Assembly: GCF_017876755.1 (NCBI RefSeq) | Contig: NZ_JAGIOO010000001.1 | Coordinates: 2,666,001-2,730,000 of the forward strand | DNA from: Crossiella equi | GTDB taxonomy: Bacteria > Actinomycetota > Actinomycetes > Mycobacteriales > Pseudonocardiaceae | Direction of reading: 5' to 3' | Length of the DNA stretch: 64,000 nt | In this document: positions 53,750 to 62,278 of the stretch, piece by piece | Layout: the number at the start of each line of letters is the position of its first letter | Position numbering within the stretch: the stretch's first letter is position 1 | The notes under the pieces: model-generated | What the model saw: only the letters and a program-made list of their open reading frames with translations | Databases searched by the model: none | Told to the model about the DNA's origin: nothing | Translations under genes and position numbers: made by a program

Positions 53750-53885
53750 GCACGCAGCGTAGACGGGTCAGACGCACCGGACGGGGTGGCCGTCGGTATG
53801 TTGAGTCACGTCGTGCCCCGGTTCGCAGGCATCCCCCGTTCAGGGGAGGCTATGGTGCACCAGCCGCGCTTGGAGGAGGCAGTCA

Positions 53886-54551
53886 GTGCACGTGGTCATC
53901 ATGGGCTGCGGCCGGGTCGGTTCGTCGCTGGCCAAGGGCCTGGAACGGCTCGGGCACACCGTGGCCGTCGTGGACAAGAGCGTCCAGGCCTTCCGCAGGC
54001 TGGGGGGCGACTTCCACGGCCAGCAGGTGGTCGGCATCGGCTTCGACCGCCAGGTGCTGATCGAGGCGGGCATCGAGCGGGCGGGGGCCTTCGCCGCGGT
54101 GTCCAGCGGCGACAACTCCAACATCATCTCCGCGCGCGTGGCCAGTGAGACCTTCGGGGTCGAGCACGTGGTGGCCCGCATCTACGACCCCAAGCGCGCC
54201 GCCGTCTACGAGCGGCTGGGCATCCCGACCGTGGCCACCGTGCCGTGGACCACCGACCGGTTCCTGCGCATGCTGCTGCCCGACGGGGTGGCCACCGCCT
54301 GGCGCGACCCCTCCGGCACGGTCGCGGTGCTGCCACTGCCGCTGCACGAGGGCTGGGTCGGCCACAGCCTGCGCGACCTGGAGGCGGCCGTGGGCGCCCG
54401 GGTGGCGTTCGTGATGCGCTTCGGCACCGGTGTGCTGCCCGAGCGGGACAGCGTGGTCCAGTCCGGCGACCAGGTCTACGTGGCCGCCCTGTCCGGCACG
54501 GTCACCGACGTGACCACGGCCGCGGCCCAGGCTCCCGAGGAGAACAACTGA
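53886..54551 (+). CDS. ceoB: TrkA-family potassium uptake regulator CeoB
   Basis: The 221-residue cytosolic regulator has an RCK-N Rossmann domain (HVVIMGCGRVGSSLAKGLERLGHTVAVVDK) binding NAD(H), FAAVSSGDNSNIISARVA, and a C-terminal RCK-C-like region (LHEGWVGHSLRDLEAAVGARVAFVMR). It starts at GTG 136 bp from the divergent KimA-like gene. Its stop overlaps the ceoC start by one base. M. tuberculosis has the same pair (Rv2691-Rv2692). Confidence 0.93.
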   Translation: MHVVIMGCGRVGSSLAKGLERLGHTVAVVDKSVQAFRRLGGDFHGQQVVGIGFDRQVLIEAGIERAGAFAAVSSGDNSNIISARVASETFGVEHVVARIYDPKRAAVYERLGIPTVATVPWTTDRFLRMLLPDGVATAWRDPSGTVAVLPLPLHEGWVGHSLRDLEAAVGARVAFVMRFGTGVLPERDSVVQSGDQVYVAALSGTVTDVTTAAAQAPEENN

Positions 54552-55207
54552 TGCGCGTGGCCATCGCCGGAGCAGGCGCCGTCGGCCGGTCCATCGCCCG
54601 CGAGCTGCTCGACTCCGAGCACCAGGTGATGCTGATCGAGCGCGACCAGACCCACTTCGACCCGCACGCGGTGGAGCAGGCCGAGTGGGTGCACGCCGAC
54701 GCCTGCGAGCTGTCCTCCCTGGAGGAGGCGGGCATCGAGCTGTGCGACGTGGTCATCGCGGCCACCGGCGACGACAAGGTCAACCTGGTGGTCTCGCTGC
54801 TGGCCAAGACCGAGTTCGCGGTGCGCCGGGTGGTCGCCCGGGTCAACGACCCGCGCAACGAGTGGCTGTTCACCGAGGCCTGGGGCGTGGACGTGGCGGT
54901 GTCCACCCCGCGCATGCTCGCGGCCATGGTCGAGGAGGCGGTCACGGTCGGCGACCTGGTGCGCCTGATGACGCTGCGCCAGGGCCAGGCCAACCTGGTC
55001 GAGGTCACCCTGCCCGAGGACACCCCGCTGTCCGGGCGCGCGGTCAAGACGCTGCGGATGCCCCGGGACGCCGCGCTGGTCACGATCCTGCGCGGCGGCC
55101 GGGTCATCGTGCCGCAGCCCGACGACACCCTGGAAGCGGGCGACGAGCTGCTGTTCGTGGCCACCAGCGACGTGGAGCACGAGGTCCACACCGCGTTGTT
55201 CGGCTGA
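54551..55207 (+). CDS. ceoC: TrkA-family potassium uptake regulator CeoC
   Basis: The 218-residue RCK protein has RVAIAGAGAVGRSIARELLDSEHQVMLIERD, ADACELSSLEEAGIELCDVVIAATGDDKVNLVVSLLAKTEF and a C-terminal RCK-C domain (NLVEVTLPEDTPLSGRAVKTLRMPRDAALVTILRGGRVIVPQPDDTLEAGDELLFVAT, read in parts). It probably forms hetero-oligomers with CeoB that gate the neighbouring transporter. It converges with the hydrolase gene with a 1-bp gap and no room for a separate terminator. Confidence 0.93.
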   Translation: MRVAIAGAGAVGRSIARELLDSEHQVMLIERDQTHFDPHAVEQAEWVHADACELSSLEEAGIELCDVVIAATGDDKVNLVVSLLAKTEFAVRRVVARVNDPRNEWLFTEAWGVDVAVSTPRMLAAMVEEAVTVGDLVRLMTLRQGQANLVEVTLPEDTPLSGRAVKTLRMPRDAALVTILRGGRVIVPQPDDTLEAGDELLFVATSDVEHEVHTALFG

Positions 55208-55208
55208 G

Positions 55209-56762
55209 TCAGGCGCCGGGCACCGGCAGCGGCATGCCCGGCTGCTCCTGGTCGGCGGGCACCACACCGTCGACCAGGAAGGCGTCGACCACCTCGTCCA
55301 GGGCGGCGTTGCCGTCGGCGTAGAGGCCGTGGTCGCCCTCACCGGTCACGGTGATCATCCGCGAGTTCCGGAACCGGGCGTGTGCCCTGGCCGCGCCCTC
55401 CCAGCCGGTGGCCGCGTCGTGCTCGGACTGCACGACCAGCACCGGCGGCACGCCCTTGCCGTCCAGCACCGGCACCGGGCGGTGCGGGCGCCGCCAGAAC
55501 ACGCAGGTCTGGGACTGGAGCCAGTACGCGCCGAGGATGGTGTGGCCGCGGTCGAAGTTCTCCTGCGAGCGGCGGAGCACGGACTCGCGGTCGCCGGTCC
55601 ACGGGGTGTCGTTGCACAGGGTGGCCCACAGCGTCGCGGTGGCGGCGTCCGGTGTCGCGGCGGCGGCCTGGGCCAGCCGGGCCGCGGCGGGCGCGGGTGC
55701 GGCGGCCCGGCCCTCGGCCAGGGCCTTGACCTGTGCCAGCCGCTCGGCCAGCGGGATGAAGGAGGCCTTCTTGTACATCGCCAGGATGACCGTGCCGTCC
55801 AGGGCGAGCTGGTCGAACTTCTCGCCGTCGACCACCACGGGCTCGCGGGTCAGCGCGGCGCGCAGCTCCCGGTGGTTGGCCAGCGCCTGTTCGGCGGTGG
55901 CGCCGAAGTGGTACCTGGCGTCGTACTTGGCCAGCCAGGGCAGGAAGTCCTGCCGCCACCGGCGTTCGTAGCTGGCCGCCTGGCTGTCGCGGAAGGTCTG
56001 CCAGTCGGCGGTGAAGTCCACGGCCGAGTCGACCACGAACCGCCCGGTGCGCCGGGGGAACTGCTGGGCGTACTGCGGGCCCAGCCAGGTGCCGCCGGAG
56101 TAGCCCAGGTAGTTGATCTTGTCTCGGCCGAGCAGCACGCGCAGCAGGTCCAGGTCCCGGATGGTCTGGGCGGTGGTGACGTGCTTCCCGAACTCACCCG
56201 AGGCCTGCTGGCAGGTGCGGGCGTAGTCGGCGACCGAGTCCACGATGCGGTTCAGGTTGGCCGGGGAGCGGTCGTAGGGGTCGGCGGCGAACGGAGTCTT
56301 CCCGCCACAGGTGATGTTCTCGCTCTTGCCGGTGCCGCGCACGTCGATGCCGATGACGTCCTGGTGCTGGCGGAGCTTGGTCTGCCCGCGCAGCATGGTG
56401 GGCATCGACCGGCCCGGTCCGCCGTGGCCACCCGGGTTGGTGAACAGGGAGGCCGTGGCCTCGCCGGTGGCGCGCAGGCGGCTGATCGCGACCGTGGTCT
56501 CCGGCTCGGCCCGCGGGCGGGCCCAGTCCCGGGGTGCCCGGAAGGTCGAGCACTCCATGCCGGTGATGTCCGTGGGATCGGTCGGCGGCAGGGAGAGGTC
56601 GGCCAGGGTGCACGGGTGCCAGGCCAGCCGCTGGTCGGCGAACCGGGACGGGATACCGGTGCTGTTGAGCGGCAGGCGGCCGTCGGCGAGGGCCGGGGTC
56701 GCTCCCGCGAGCAACCCGGCCACGAGCGCCGGGACGGCGACGAGGCGTCGGAACGTGGTCAT
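55209..56762 (-). CDS. Secreted alpha/beta hydrolase (tripeptidyl aminopeptidase-like)
   Basis: The 517-residue protein has a Sec signal peptide (RRLVAVPALVAGLLAGATPALA, cleavage after ALA). Catalytic features are the oxyanion region NPGGHGGPGRSMPT, DVRGTGKSENITC, the nucleophile elbow LGYSGGTWLG with the Ser, a lid region with a pair of Cys residues, and the C-terminal TAP-like segment PPVLVVQSEHDAATGWEGAARAHARF with the Asp and TGEGDHGLYADGN with the His. The triad is complete. Such streptomycete-type enzymes remove N-terminal tripeptides or hydrolyse esters; the substrate is unknown. Confidence 0.9.
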   Translation of the reverse strand: MTTFRRLVAVPALVAGLLAGATPALADGRLPLNSTGIPSRFADQRLAWHPCTLADLSLPPTDPTDITGMECSTFRAPRDWARPRAEPETTVAISRLRATGEATASLFTNPGGHGGPGRSMPTMLRGQTKLRQHQDVIGIDVRGTGKSENITCGGKTPFAADPYDRSPANLNRIVDSVADYARTCQQASGEFGKHVTTAQTIRDLDLLRVLLGRDKINYLGYSGGTWLGPQYAQQFPRRTGRFVVDSAVDFTADWQTFRDSQAASYERRWRQDFLPWLAKYDARYHFGATAEQALANHRELRAALTREPVVVDGEKFDQLALDGTVILAMYKKASFIPLAERLAQVKALAEGRAAAPAPAAARLAQAAAATPDAATATLWATLCNDTPWTGDRESVLRRSQENFDRGHTILGAYWLQSQTCVFWRRPHRPVPVLDGKGVPPVLVVQSEHDAATGWEGAARAHARFRNSRMITVTGEGDHGLYADGNAALDEVVDAFLVDGVVPADQEQPGMPLPVPGA

Positions 56763-56807
56763 GGGACCAGTCGAAACCGTGCCGCCACGGCATGGTCAAG
56801 CCAGGCG

Positions 56808-57539
56808 TCAGGCCGGTTCCGGCTTCGCCTGGTCGACCTTCGCCTGCTCCACCGGCTCCGCCTCGGCCTGCGCCGCTTCCTCGATCTTCTTGGCCCGGGC
56901 CACCGCCCACACGGTGACCAGCAGGGCCACCGCCGTCAGCGGGTAGCCCATCGCCAGGCGGGCGACGCCGAGCAGCGTGGTCTCGTTGCTGTCGTAGAGC
57001 CAGTTCTGCACGATCACGCGGGCCGCGAACAGCACCGTCCACACCATGGTGGCCAGGTCGTAGCCCAGGCGGGCCTTCGGGTGCTCGCGCCAGCCGAAGC
57101 CATGGCCGTTCAGGCCCGACCAGATCACGCCGACCAGGGGCCAGCGGACGACGAGGGAGACCAGGAAGGCCACGCCGAAGCCCGCGCTGACCCAGATGCC
57201 CCAGAGGAAGAAGCCCTTGGCCTCGCCCACCCGGTAGGCGATGAAGGCCGCGATCGCCACGCCCAGCACGCCCGAGACCGCGGGCATGAGGCGTTCCTTG
57301 CGGATCACCCGCCACACCCCGATGGCCACCGCGACGCCCAGGGCGCTCCAGATGGCGGGCCACATGCTGCTCAGCCAGTTGACGAAGACGAAGACCGCCA
57401 CCGGCACGGAGGCGGAGATGAAGCCGACCAGGCCGCCCATCTGCTCCCACATCGTGGGCATGGGCTCCTCCGCGCCGTCCTCGGGCGTGGTGCCCGCCGG
57501 CTGTGCGGTGGTGGGCTGGGGAGTGGTGGGTTCGCTCAT
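56808..57539 (-). CDS. DUF3159 family membrane protein
   Basis: The 243-residue protein has about six membrane helices (GLVGFISASVPVAVFVFVNW, IWSALGVAVAIGVW, AVSGVLGVAIAAFIAY, GIWVSAGFGVAFLVSLVV, MVWTVLFAARVIVQNW, LTAVALLVTVWAVA) between a Pro/Thr-rich N-terminus and an acidic/Lys-rich C-terminal tail. The ATG at 57539 is preferred; the longer open frame enters the OB-fold gene. It matches the position of Rv2693c in the conserved block. The function is unknown. Confidence 0.85.
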   Translation of the reverse strand: MSEPTTPQPTTAQPAGTTPEDGAEEPMPTMWEQMGGLVGFISASVPVAVFVFVNWLSSMWPAIWSALGVAVAIGVWRVIRKERLMPAVSGVLGVAIAAFIAYRVGEAKGFFLWGIWVSAGFGVAFLVSLVVRWPLVGVIWSGLNGHGFGWREHPKARLGYDLATMVWTVLFAARVIVQNWLYDSNETTLLGVARLAMGYPLTAVALLVTVWAVARAKKIEEAAQAEAEPVEQAKVDQAKPEPA

Positions 57540-57549
57540 GTGCTCACGA

Positions 57550-57939
57550 TCAGGAGGTGGTCTGCAGCTCGTAGTACGGGTTGTAGAGCACCTTACGCCC
57601 ATCCCGCACCGCGATGCGGCCACGCGCCTTGATCGTGCGACCCGGTTCGATGCCGGGGATGCGCCGACGGCCCAGCCACACCAGGGTGACGCCCTCGGTG
57701 CCGTCGTACAGTTCCGCCTCCAGGGTGGCCACCGCGTCCCGGGGGCACAGCTCGACGCTGCGGAGCCTGCCCAGCACGGTGACCTCCTCACCAGACCGGC
57801 AGTCGCACGCCTTCACGGCGCCGCGTGCCTCGGCTTCTCGGGACAGGTCGTCGGCGTCCAGCTCGCTGACGTCACTCGTCAGCTTGCGGACCATCCGCCG
57901 CCAGTAGCCCCCGCTGCCACTCATTCCGGCGCTCCCCAT
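57550..57939 (-). CDS. OB-fold nucleic-acid-binding protein
   Basis: The 129-residue protein has an OB-fold core: VKACDCRSGEEVTVLGRLRSVELCPRDAVATLEAELYDGTEGVTLVWLGRRRIPGIEPGRTIKARGRIAVRDGRKVLYNPYYEL, read as successive strands. It corresponds to Rv2694c in the conserved block. The start could also be the Met five codons later (SGSGGYW). It is upstream of the DUF3159 gene with an 10-bp gap. The binding target is unknown. Confidence 0.85.
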   Translation of the reverse strand: MGSAGMSGSGGYWRRMVRKLTSDVSELDADDLSREAEARGAVKACDCRSGEEVTVLGRLRSVELCPRDAVATLEAELYDGTEGVTLVWLGRRRIPGIEPGRTIKARGRIAVRDGRKVLYNPYYELQTTS

Positions 57940-57977
57940 ACGAAAGGGGCCCTCGGTTGTGGCCCCGTTTACCGCCA

Positions 57978-58020
57978 GGGTAACCAGATGGAGCTGGATT
58001 TACTCCATCCGGTGTTACCC
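57978..58020. promoter_or_regulatory. Two-tier inverted repeat upstream of the OB-fold gene
   Basis: GGGTAAC (57978-57984) pairs with GTTACCC (58014-58020) and GATGGAG (57987-57993) with CTCCATC (58003-58009), leaving a small internal loop and a 9-nt apical loop. It lies 38 bp upstream of the OB-fold start and has lower GC than its surroundings, so it may be an operator or 5' leader structure. Confidence 0.55.
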
Positions 58021-58128
58021 GGCTTTTCACTCTTCAGAACGGGGAGGAACCCGACATAGTTCCCCGAACCGCCCGCCGGATCGGGCCTGGTGGGCGGGGG
58101 TGCGCCCGGACACAGCAGGCAAAGTCAC

Positions 58129-58154
58129 ACCCGGGCCGGCGGACCGGCCCGGGT
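58129..58154. terminator. Terminator after the DUF3710 gene
   Basis: A perfect 11-bp stem, ACCCGGGCCGG (58129-58139) with its complement at 58144-58154, closes a 4-nt loop, starting 30 bp past the DUF3710 stop codon. Confidence 0.75.
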
Positions 58155-58184
58155 GCGGGTTCTCCAGGTGTGCGGCGGGGCTGG

Positions 58185-58832
58185 CTAGCCCTGCTGCCCC
58201 GCGATGTGCGCGGCGATGGCGGGCGGCAGCTCCAGCGGCAGCGGCGTGCGCACCGGCATCGGCGAGTCGCCGCGCACCACGACGGTGCCGCGCACGACGT
58301 CGCGCAGCAGCTCGGCCGCGGGCGCGGTGTGCGTGGGCGGGCTGGCGACCACCGCGCGCAGCATCCAGCGCGGACCGTCGACCCCCACGAAGCGCAGCGC
58401 CATCTCCGGGCCGGAGGCGACCAGCTCGGTGCCCCAGTCGCCGCCCTCCAGCACCACGCGGGCGCCGTCGCTCTTCAGCTGGTCGGACAGCTCCTTGCTG
58501 ACCTCCTTCCACAGCCCACCCGAGCGGGGGGCGGCGAAGGCGCTCACGGTCAGCCGGGCGAACTCGGTCATCAGGTGCACGGCCTGCACCTCACCGCCCT
58601 CGGGCGCGACCTCGACCTGCAGCTGGGCACCCTCGGGCACGGGCACGCGCACCGAGCCGAGGTCCAGGCGCTGCACCTGGTCCTGCGGGGCCTCCCGCTC
58701 GTCGTAGGGACCGTCGAAGGCGGCCTCGGCGTGCTCCGCCCCGCCCTCCCCGGCCACGTCCGCCGGAGCCGCGTGCTGGCTCTCGCCCGCCGCGGCCTTG
58801 CCCCGCTTCTTGCGGCGCCCGAACCCGAACAT
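58185..58832 (-). CDS. DUF3710 family protein
   Basis: The 215-residue soluble protein has a basic N-terminus (MFGFGRRKKRG), an acidic linker and the conserved core RLDLGSVRVPVPEGAQLQVE, VHLMTEFARLTVSAFAAPRSGGLWKEVSKELSDQL, WGTELVA, RFVGVDGPRWMLRAVVASP. The start at 58832 is 4 bp downstream of the dut stop, so the two are one operon. It matches Rv2696c in position. The function is unknown. Confidence 0.88.
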   Translation of the reverse strand: MFGFGRRKKRGKAAAGESQHAAPADVAGEGGAEHAEAAFDGPYDEREAPQDQVQRLDLGSVRVPVPEGAQLQVEVAPEGGEVQAVHLMTEFARLTVSAFAAPRSGGLWKEVSKELSDQLKSDGARVVLEGGDWGTELVASGPEMALRFVGVDGPRWMLRAVVASPPTHTAPAAELLRDVVRGTVVVRGDSPMPVRTPLPLELPPAIAAHIAGQQG

Positions 58833-58836
58833 CCCC

Positions 58837-59316
58837 TCAGACCTCCGTCGTTTCCAGCGCGCCGGCCCCGCCGGTGGACCCGTAGCCGCCCGCTCCGCGC
58901 TCGGAGTCCGGCAGCTCCGCGACCTCGCGGAACAGCGCGTGTTCGACCCGCTGGACCACCAGCTGGGCGATGCGGTCACCACGGCGGAGCTTGATCGGCT
59001 CGCGCGGGTCGTGGTTGACCAGGCAGATCTTGATCTCACCTCGGTACCCGGCATCGATGGTGCCAGGTGTGTTGACCACGCTGAGCCCAGCGCGGGCGGC
59101 GAGACCGGAACGGGGGTGCACGAAAGCGGCATAACCGACCGGCAGCGCGATGGCCACACCGGTGCCGACCACCTCGCGCTCTCCTGGCTCCAGCACCAGG
59201 TCGCTGGTGGTCACCAGGTCCGCGCCCGCGTCTCCGGGGCGCGCGTAGGACGGGACGGGGACATCCGGGTCGAGCCGGGTCAGGAGCACCTCAACGCTGG
59301 GCACGGCGGGCGACAT
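58837..59316 (-). CDS. dut: Deoxyuridine 5'-triphosphate nucleotidohydrolase
   Basis: The trimeric dUTPase hydrolyses dUTP to dUMP, keeping uracil out of DNA and feeding dTMP synthesis. The five motifs are visible: [10 protein letters not shown] (1), [22 protein letters not shown] (2 and 3), [15 protein letters not shown] (4) and [10 protein letters not shown] (5, the arm over the active site). Starting at [12 protein letters not shown] gives 159 residues, normal length. The start is only 7 bp from the divergent DUF3093 gene. Confidence 0.96.
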   Translation of the reverse strand: MSPAVPSVEVLLTRLDPDVPVPSYARPGDAGADLVTTSDLVLEPGEREVVGTGVAIALPVGYAAFVHPRSGLAARAGLSVVNTPGTIDAGYRGEIKICLVNHDPREPIKLRRGDRIAQLVVQRVEHALFREVAELPDSERGAGGYGSTGGAGALETTEV

Positions 59317-59323
59317 TACCCTG

Positions 59324-59842
59324 ATGGCCGTGAGCAGCGACGAGCACGCGGTCGATCGGGCCCCGAGCGGCACGGCCAAACCCCTCTTCAGCGAACGGCT
59401 CTACGTGCCGTGGTGGGGGTGGCTGCTGCCGCTGCTGGGCGCGGTGCTGCTGGCCGCGGAGATCCACATGGGCTACCCGGGCGTGCGGGCCTGGCTGCCC
59501 TACCTCCTGCTGGTGCCGCTGGTGGTGCTGATGATGTTCCGCCTCGGGCGGCAGAAGGTCGAGGTCAAGGGCGGCGAGCTGTGGGTGGGCCAGGCGCACC
59601 TGCCGCTGGAGTTCGTCGGCCGGGTCAGCGCGCTGACCACCGAGGAGAAGCGCCCGGCCATGGGCCGCGACCTGGACCCGGCCGCGTTCGTGGTGCACCG
59701 GGGCTGGGTCGGCCCGGCCGTGCTGGTCGAGCTCACCGACCCCGAGGACCCCACGCCGTACTGGCTGTTCAGCGCGCGCAAGGCGGAGCGGCTGGCCGAG
59801 GTGCTGCGCGCCGAGGCCGCCAGGCACCGGCAGGACGCATGA
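59324..59842 (+). CDS. DUF3093 family membrane protein
   Basis: The 172-residue protein has the DUF3093 start [32 protein letters not shown], two adjacent membrane helices ([18 protein letters not shown] and [17 protein letters not shown]) and a C-terminal soluble part ([54 protein letters not shown]). It matches Rv2698. The function is unknown. A terminator follows directly. Confidence 0.9.
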   Translation: MAVSSDEHAVDRAPSGTAKPLFSERLYVPWWGWLLPLLGAVLLAAEIHMGYPGVRAWLPYLLLVPLVVLMMFRLGRQKVEVKGGELWVGQAHLPLEFVGRVSALTTEEKRPAMGRDLDPAAFVVHRGWVGPAVLVELTDPEDPTPYWLFSARKAERLAEVLRAEAARHRQDA

Positions 59843-59846
59843 CGAA

Positions 59847-59880
59847 GCGGGGCGCCGACTCTCCCCAGTCGGCGCCCCGC
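59847..59880. terminator. Bidirectional terminator between DUF3093 and DUF4193 genes
   Basis: A perfect 14-bp stem GCGGGGCGCCGACT (59847-59860) with its complement at 59867-59880 closes a 6-nt loop, 5 bp past the DUF3093 stop. Confidence 0.88.
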
Positions 59881-59914
59881 CCTCGTGCCCGTTCCGCGCG
59901 GCCGAGCGGTCAGC

Positions 59915-60214
59915 TCAGTCGCAGTCGCGGCAGATGTACTGCCCGTCCTTCTCCCGGGACAACCGGCTGCGGTGGTGCAGCAGGAAGCAGCGGGAGCAGG
60001 TGAACTCGTCGTCCTGCTTCGGGAGCACCTTGACGGTGAGCTCCTCGCCGGACAGGTCGGCGCCCGGGAGCTCGAAGTTCTCGTCCGGAGCGTCGGTGTC
60101 GACGTCGACCACCCCGGACTGCGTCTCGTTGCGCCGCGCCTTCAGTTCCTCAAGCGAGTCCTCGGCGAGGTCGTCGGTCTCGCCACGGCGCGGAGCGTCG
60201 TAGTCGGTCGCCAT
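59915..60214 (-). CDS. DUF4193 zinc-ribbon-like protein
   Basis: The 99-residue acidic protein has a C-terminal zinc-ribbon: CSRC, then YICRDC, with HH in FLLHHRSRL between. The N-terminal half (DSLEELKARRNETQSGVVDVDTDAPDENFELPGADLSGEELTV, in parts) is typical of DUF4193, which is universal in mycobacteria and relatives (Rv2699c). Partners are unknown. Confidence 0.9.
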   Translation of the reverse strand: MATDYDAPRRGETDDLAEDSLEELKARRNETQSGVVDVDTDAPDENFELPGADLSGEELTVKVLPKQDDEFTCSRCFLLHHRSRLSREKDGQYICRDCD

Positions 60215-60548
60215 CGTGTAGTCACCCCTGCGTTTTGCTCAAGATGGTGGTTCGTGCCGCTGGATAACGTTCCAACGCACCGATTTGTGCCCGACGTCCC
60301 CAGTGACGGCGGTCTCTCTTTCGAGACCCTTCGCCCGCGCTGATGTCGATCTGATAACTCGACTCACCGGTGGGCCGGAGCGCCGAGAGGGTAGCCCATC
60401 GCGGCGGGCTCCACGCACTGGGTCACCCGGAAGCGCACCCGGTGTGGCCCGTAGCACTCAAATGGCGCATGCGGAACACCGAACTGGTCACGCACGCTCG
60501 GCGGATACCGCCTAGGCTGATCGTGACGTATGTCGACAACGAGGGCGG
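60215..60548. promoter_or_regulatory. Divergent intergenic region between DUF4193 and cei
   Basis: No coding frame is supported in these 334 bp. A small hairpin GGTCTC-(6)-GAGACC lies at 60311-60328. AT-richer segments (TGATAACT near 60350, TAGGCTGATCGTGACGTATG near 60513-60532) are the likeliest promoter zones. GAGGGCGG precedes the cei ATG. Confidence 0.4.
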
Positions 60549-61271
60549 ATGACGCCGGGGAGGGCGGAGGACGTGGCTGCGGGGAGCGTGAGGCAAAGCC
60601 TTGGACGTTATCGGAGGCGACGCCCGCTACCGGCGCTGGTCATCCTCGCCCTGCTGGGAGTACTCGCCACCTTCGTGTGGAGCAAGATCTTCAACACCGT
60701 CGACGACGTCGAGGCCGCCGTGCGCTGCGACGCGCCGCCGCCGGTCACCGCCGCCGCCGAGCCGGGCAAGGAGCCGCCCAAGCCGTACACCGGCCAGGGC
60801 CAGCCCCGGGACGCGCTGGACAAGACCGAGGCCTGGCCCACCTCCGACATCCGGGTGCGGGTGCTCAACGGCGGTGGCCTGCGCGGACAGGCCAAGCTGG
60901 TCAACGAGGAGCTCATCGGCTTCGGCTTCAACAAGGCCGGGGAGCCCGACGACGACCCGGTCTACGGCAACAAGCTCACCTGCCACGGCCAGCTCCGCTA
61001 CGGCCCGAACGGGGCGGGCGCCGCGCGCACCATGAGCCTGCTCGCGCCGTGCGTGCAGCTGGTCCGCGACGACCGCCAGGAGTCCTCGATCGACCTGGTG
61101 CTGGGCAAGAAGTTCGACGGCATCAAGCCCTCGCCGAGCACCCGCGGCCTGATCGACAAGCTCAAGGAGTGGGCCGAGCAGCAGCCTGAGCGGGGCGGCC
61201 AGCAGGCCGCGCCCCCGCCGCCGCAGCTGGACGGCGAGCTGCTCGCCGCCGCCCGCAACGTGCACTGCTAG
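60549..61271 (+). CDS. cei: LytR_C-domain envelope integrity protein Cei
   Basis: The 240-residue bitopic protein has a basic N-terminus (RYRRRRP), a membrane helix (PALVILALLGVLATFVW, about residues 28-46) and an extracytoplasmic LytR_C domain (IRVRVLNGGGLRGQAKLVNEELIGFGFNKAGEP), then Cys residues and a Pro-rich tail ending in Cys. By position and architecture it is the orthologue of Rv2700, Cei, which supports envelope integrity. A GTG eight codons later is an alternative start. Confidence 0.88.
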   Translation: MTPGRAEDVAAGSVRQSLGRYRRRRPLPALVILALLGVLATFVWSKIFNTVDDVEAAVRCDAPPPVTAAAEPGKEPPKPYTGQGQPRDALDKTEAWPTSDIRVRVLNGGGLRGQAKLVNEELIGFGFNKAGEPDDDPVYGNKLTCHGQLRYGPNGAGAARTMSLLAPCVQLVRDDRQESSIDLVLGKKFDGIKPSPSTRGLIDKLKEWAEQQPERGGQQAAPPPPQLDGELLAAARNVHC

Positions 61272-61308
61272 GAAGCGTTCCCCGCCCGTTCGGGCGCACA
61301 GAACCGCC

Positions 61309-61343
61309 GATGCCCGCCTCAGAGCCCTTCTGAGGCGGGCATC
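61309..61343. terminator. Bidirectional terminator between cei and suhB
   Basis: A perfect 15-bp stem GATGCCCGCCTCAGA (61309-61323) with its complement at 61329-61343 closes a 5-nt loop; CACACTTT follows on the plus strand. Confidence 0.9.
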
Positions 61344-61360
61344 ACACTTTCCCGGTCGCT

Positions 61361-62227
61361 CTAGACCTCGGCCGCGCCGGAGTCCCGCAGCAGCCCGGTG
61401 AGGGCCGCGGCGACCCCCGGCGCGACGGCCAGGGTCAGGTCCGCGCCGAGCCCGTCCGGATCGGTGCCGTCCGCACGCGGCCGCCGCACCACCGCGCCCG
61501 CCTCCTCGGCGATCAGGCCGCCGCCCGCCCAGTCCCAGTGGCCCAGGCCGTGCTCGTAGAAGGCGTCCACCCAGCCCGCCGCGACCGAGCACAGCTCGAT
61601 GGCCGCCGACCCGCCGCGCCGGATGTCGCGGACCCCGCGCAGCACCCCGGCCACCAGGTCGGCCTGCCGGGCCCGGCGCTCGGCCGAGTAGCTGAAACCC
61701 GTGGCCACCAGCGCCAACGGCAGCTCGGTGGTGGCCCCGGCGCGCAGCGGCTCGCCGTCCAGCGTGGCGCCGCGGCCGCGCGCGGCACTCCACACCCGGC
61801 CCGCCGCGGGCTCGACCACGGCCGCGGCCACGGCGAGGCCGCCGACCTCGGCCGCCACCGACACCGAGTACTGCGGCAGCCCGTACAGGTAGTTGACCGT
61901 GCCGTCGATCGGGTCGACCACCCAGCGCACCTCGGAGTCGACCGCGTCCGCGCCCGCCTCCTCGCCCAGCACGCCGTCCCCGGGACGCCGTTCCGCCAGG
62001 CGGGCCCGGATCAGCTCCTCGGCCGCCCGGTCCGCCTCGGTGACCACGTCCGTGGCCGTGCTCTTGGTGCCCACCTCACCGGCGAACCGGTGCTGACCAC
62101 CCCGCATGCGCTTGACCAGCTCACCGGCCTCGCTCGCCACGTCGACCGCGACGGCCCGCAGCGCGTCCGGATCCACCAACGTCGGTATCCCATCCACCAG
62201 ACCCACGGGACCATACGACCACATCAA
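61361..62227 (-). CDS. suhB: Inositol monophosphatase family phosphatase
   Basis: The 288-residue enzyme has the metal-binding motifs of inositol monophosphatases: GEEAG, WVVDPIDGTVNYLYGLPQYSVSVA (the DPIDGT signature) and HGLGHWDWAGGGLIAEEAGA. It dephosphorylates inositol phosphate or related sugars, for inositol-lipid synthesis in actinobacteria. The start could be either of two adjacent Met codons. It is divergent from ppgK with 51 bp between starts and corresponds to Rv2701c. Confidence 0.93.
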   Translation of the reverse strand: MMWSYGPVGLVDGIPTLVDPDALRAVAVDVASEAGELVKRMRGGQHRFAGEVGTKSTATDVVTEADRAAEELIRARLAERRPGDGVLGEEAGADAVDSEVRWVVDPIDGTVNYLYGLPQYSVSVAAEVGGLAVAAAVVEPAAGRVWSAARGRGATLDGEPLRAGATTELPLALVATGFSYSAERRARQADLVAGVLRGVRDIRRGGSAAIELCSVAAGWVDAFYEHGLGHWDWAGGGLIAEEAGAVVRRPRADGTDPDGLGADLTLAVAPGVAAALTGLLRDSGAAEV

Positions 62228-62278
62228 CGTTAAGGTCTGCCCACCACGTTTCTGAATCGAACAGGAAGGACCACGGGG

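Noticed and set aside
53750-53885. A cyclic di-AMP (ydaO) riboswitch upstream of the KimA-like gene.
   Set aside because: The leader is short and I could not find the conserved ydaO core or stems.
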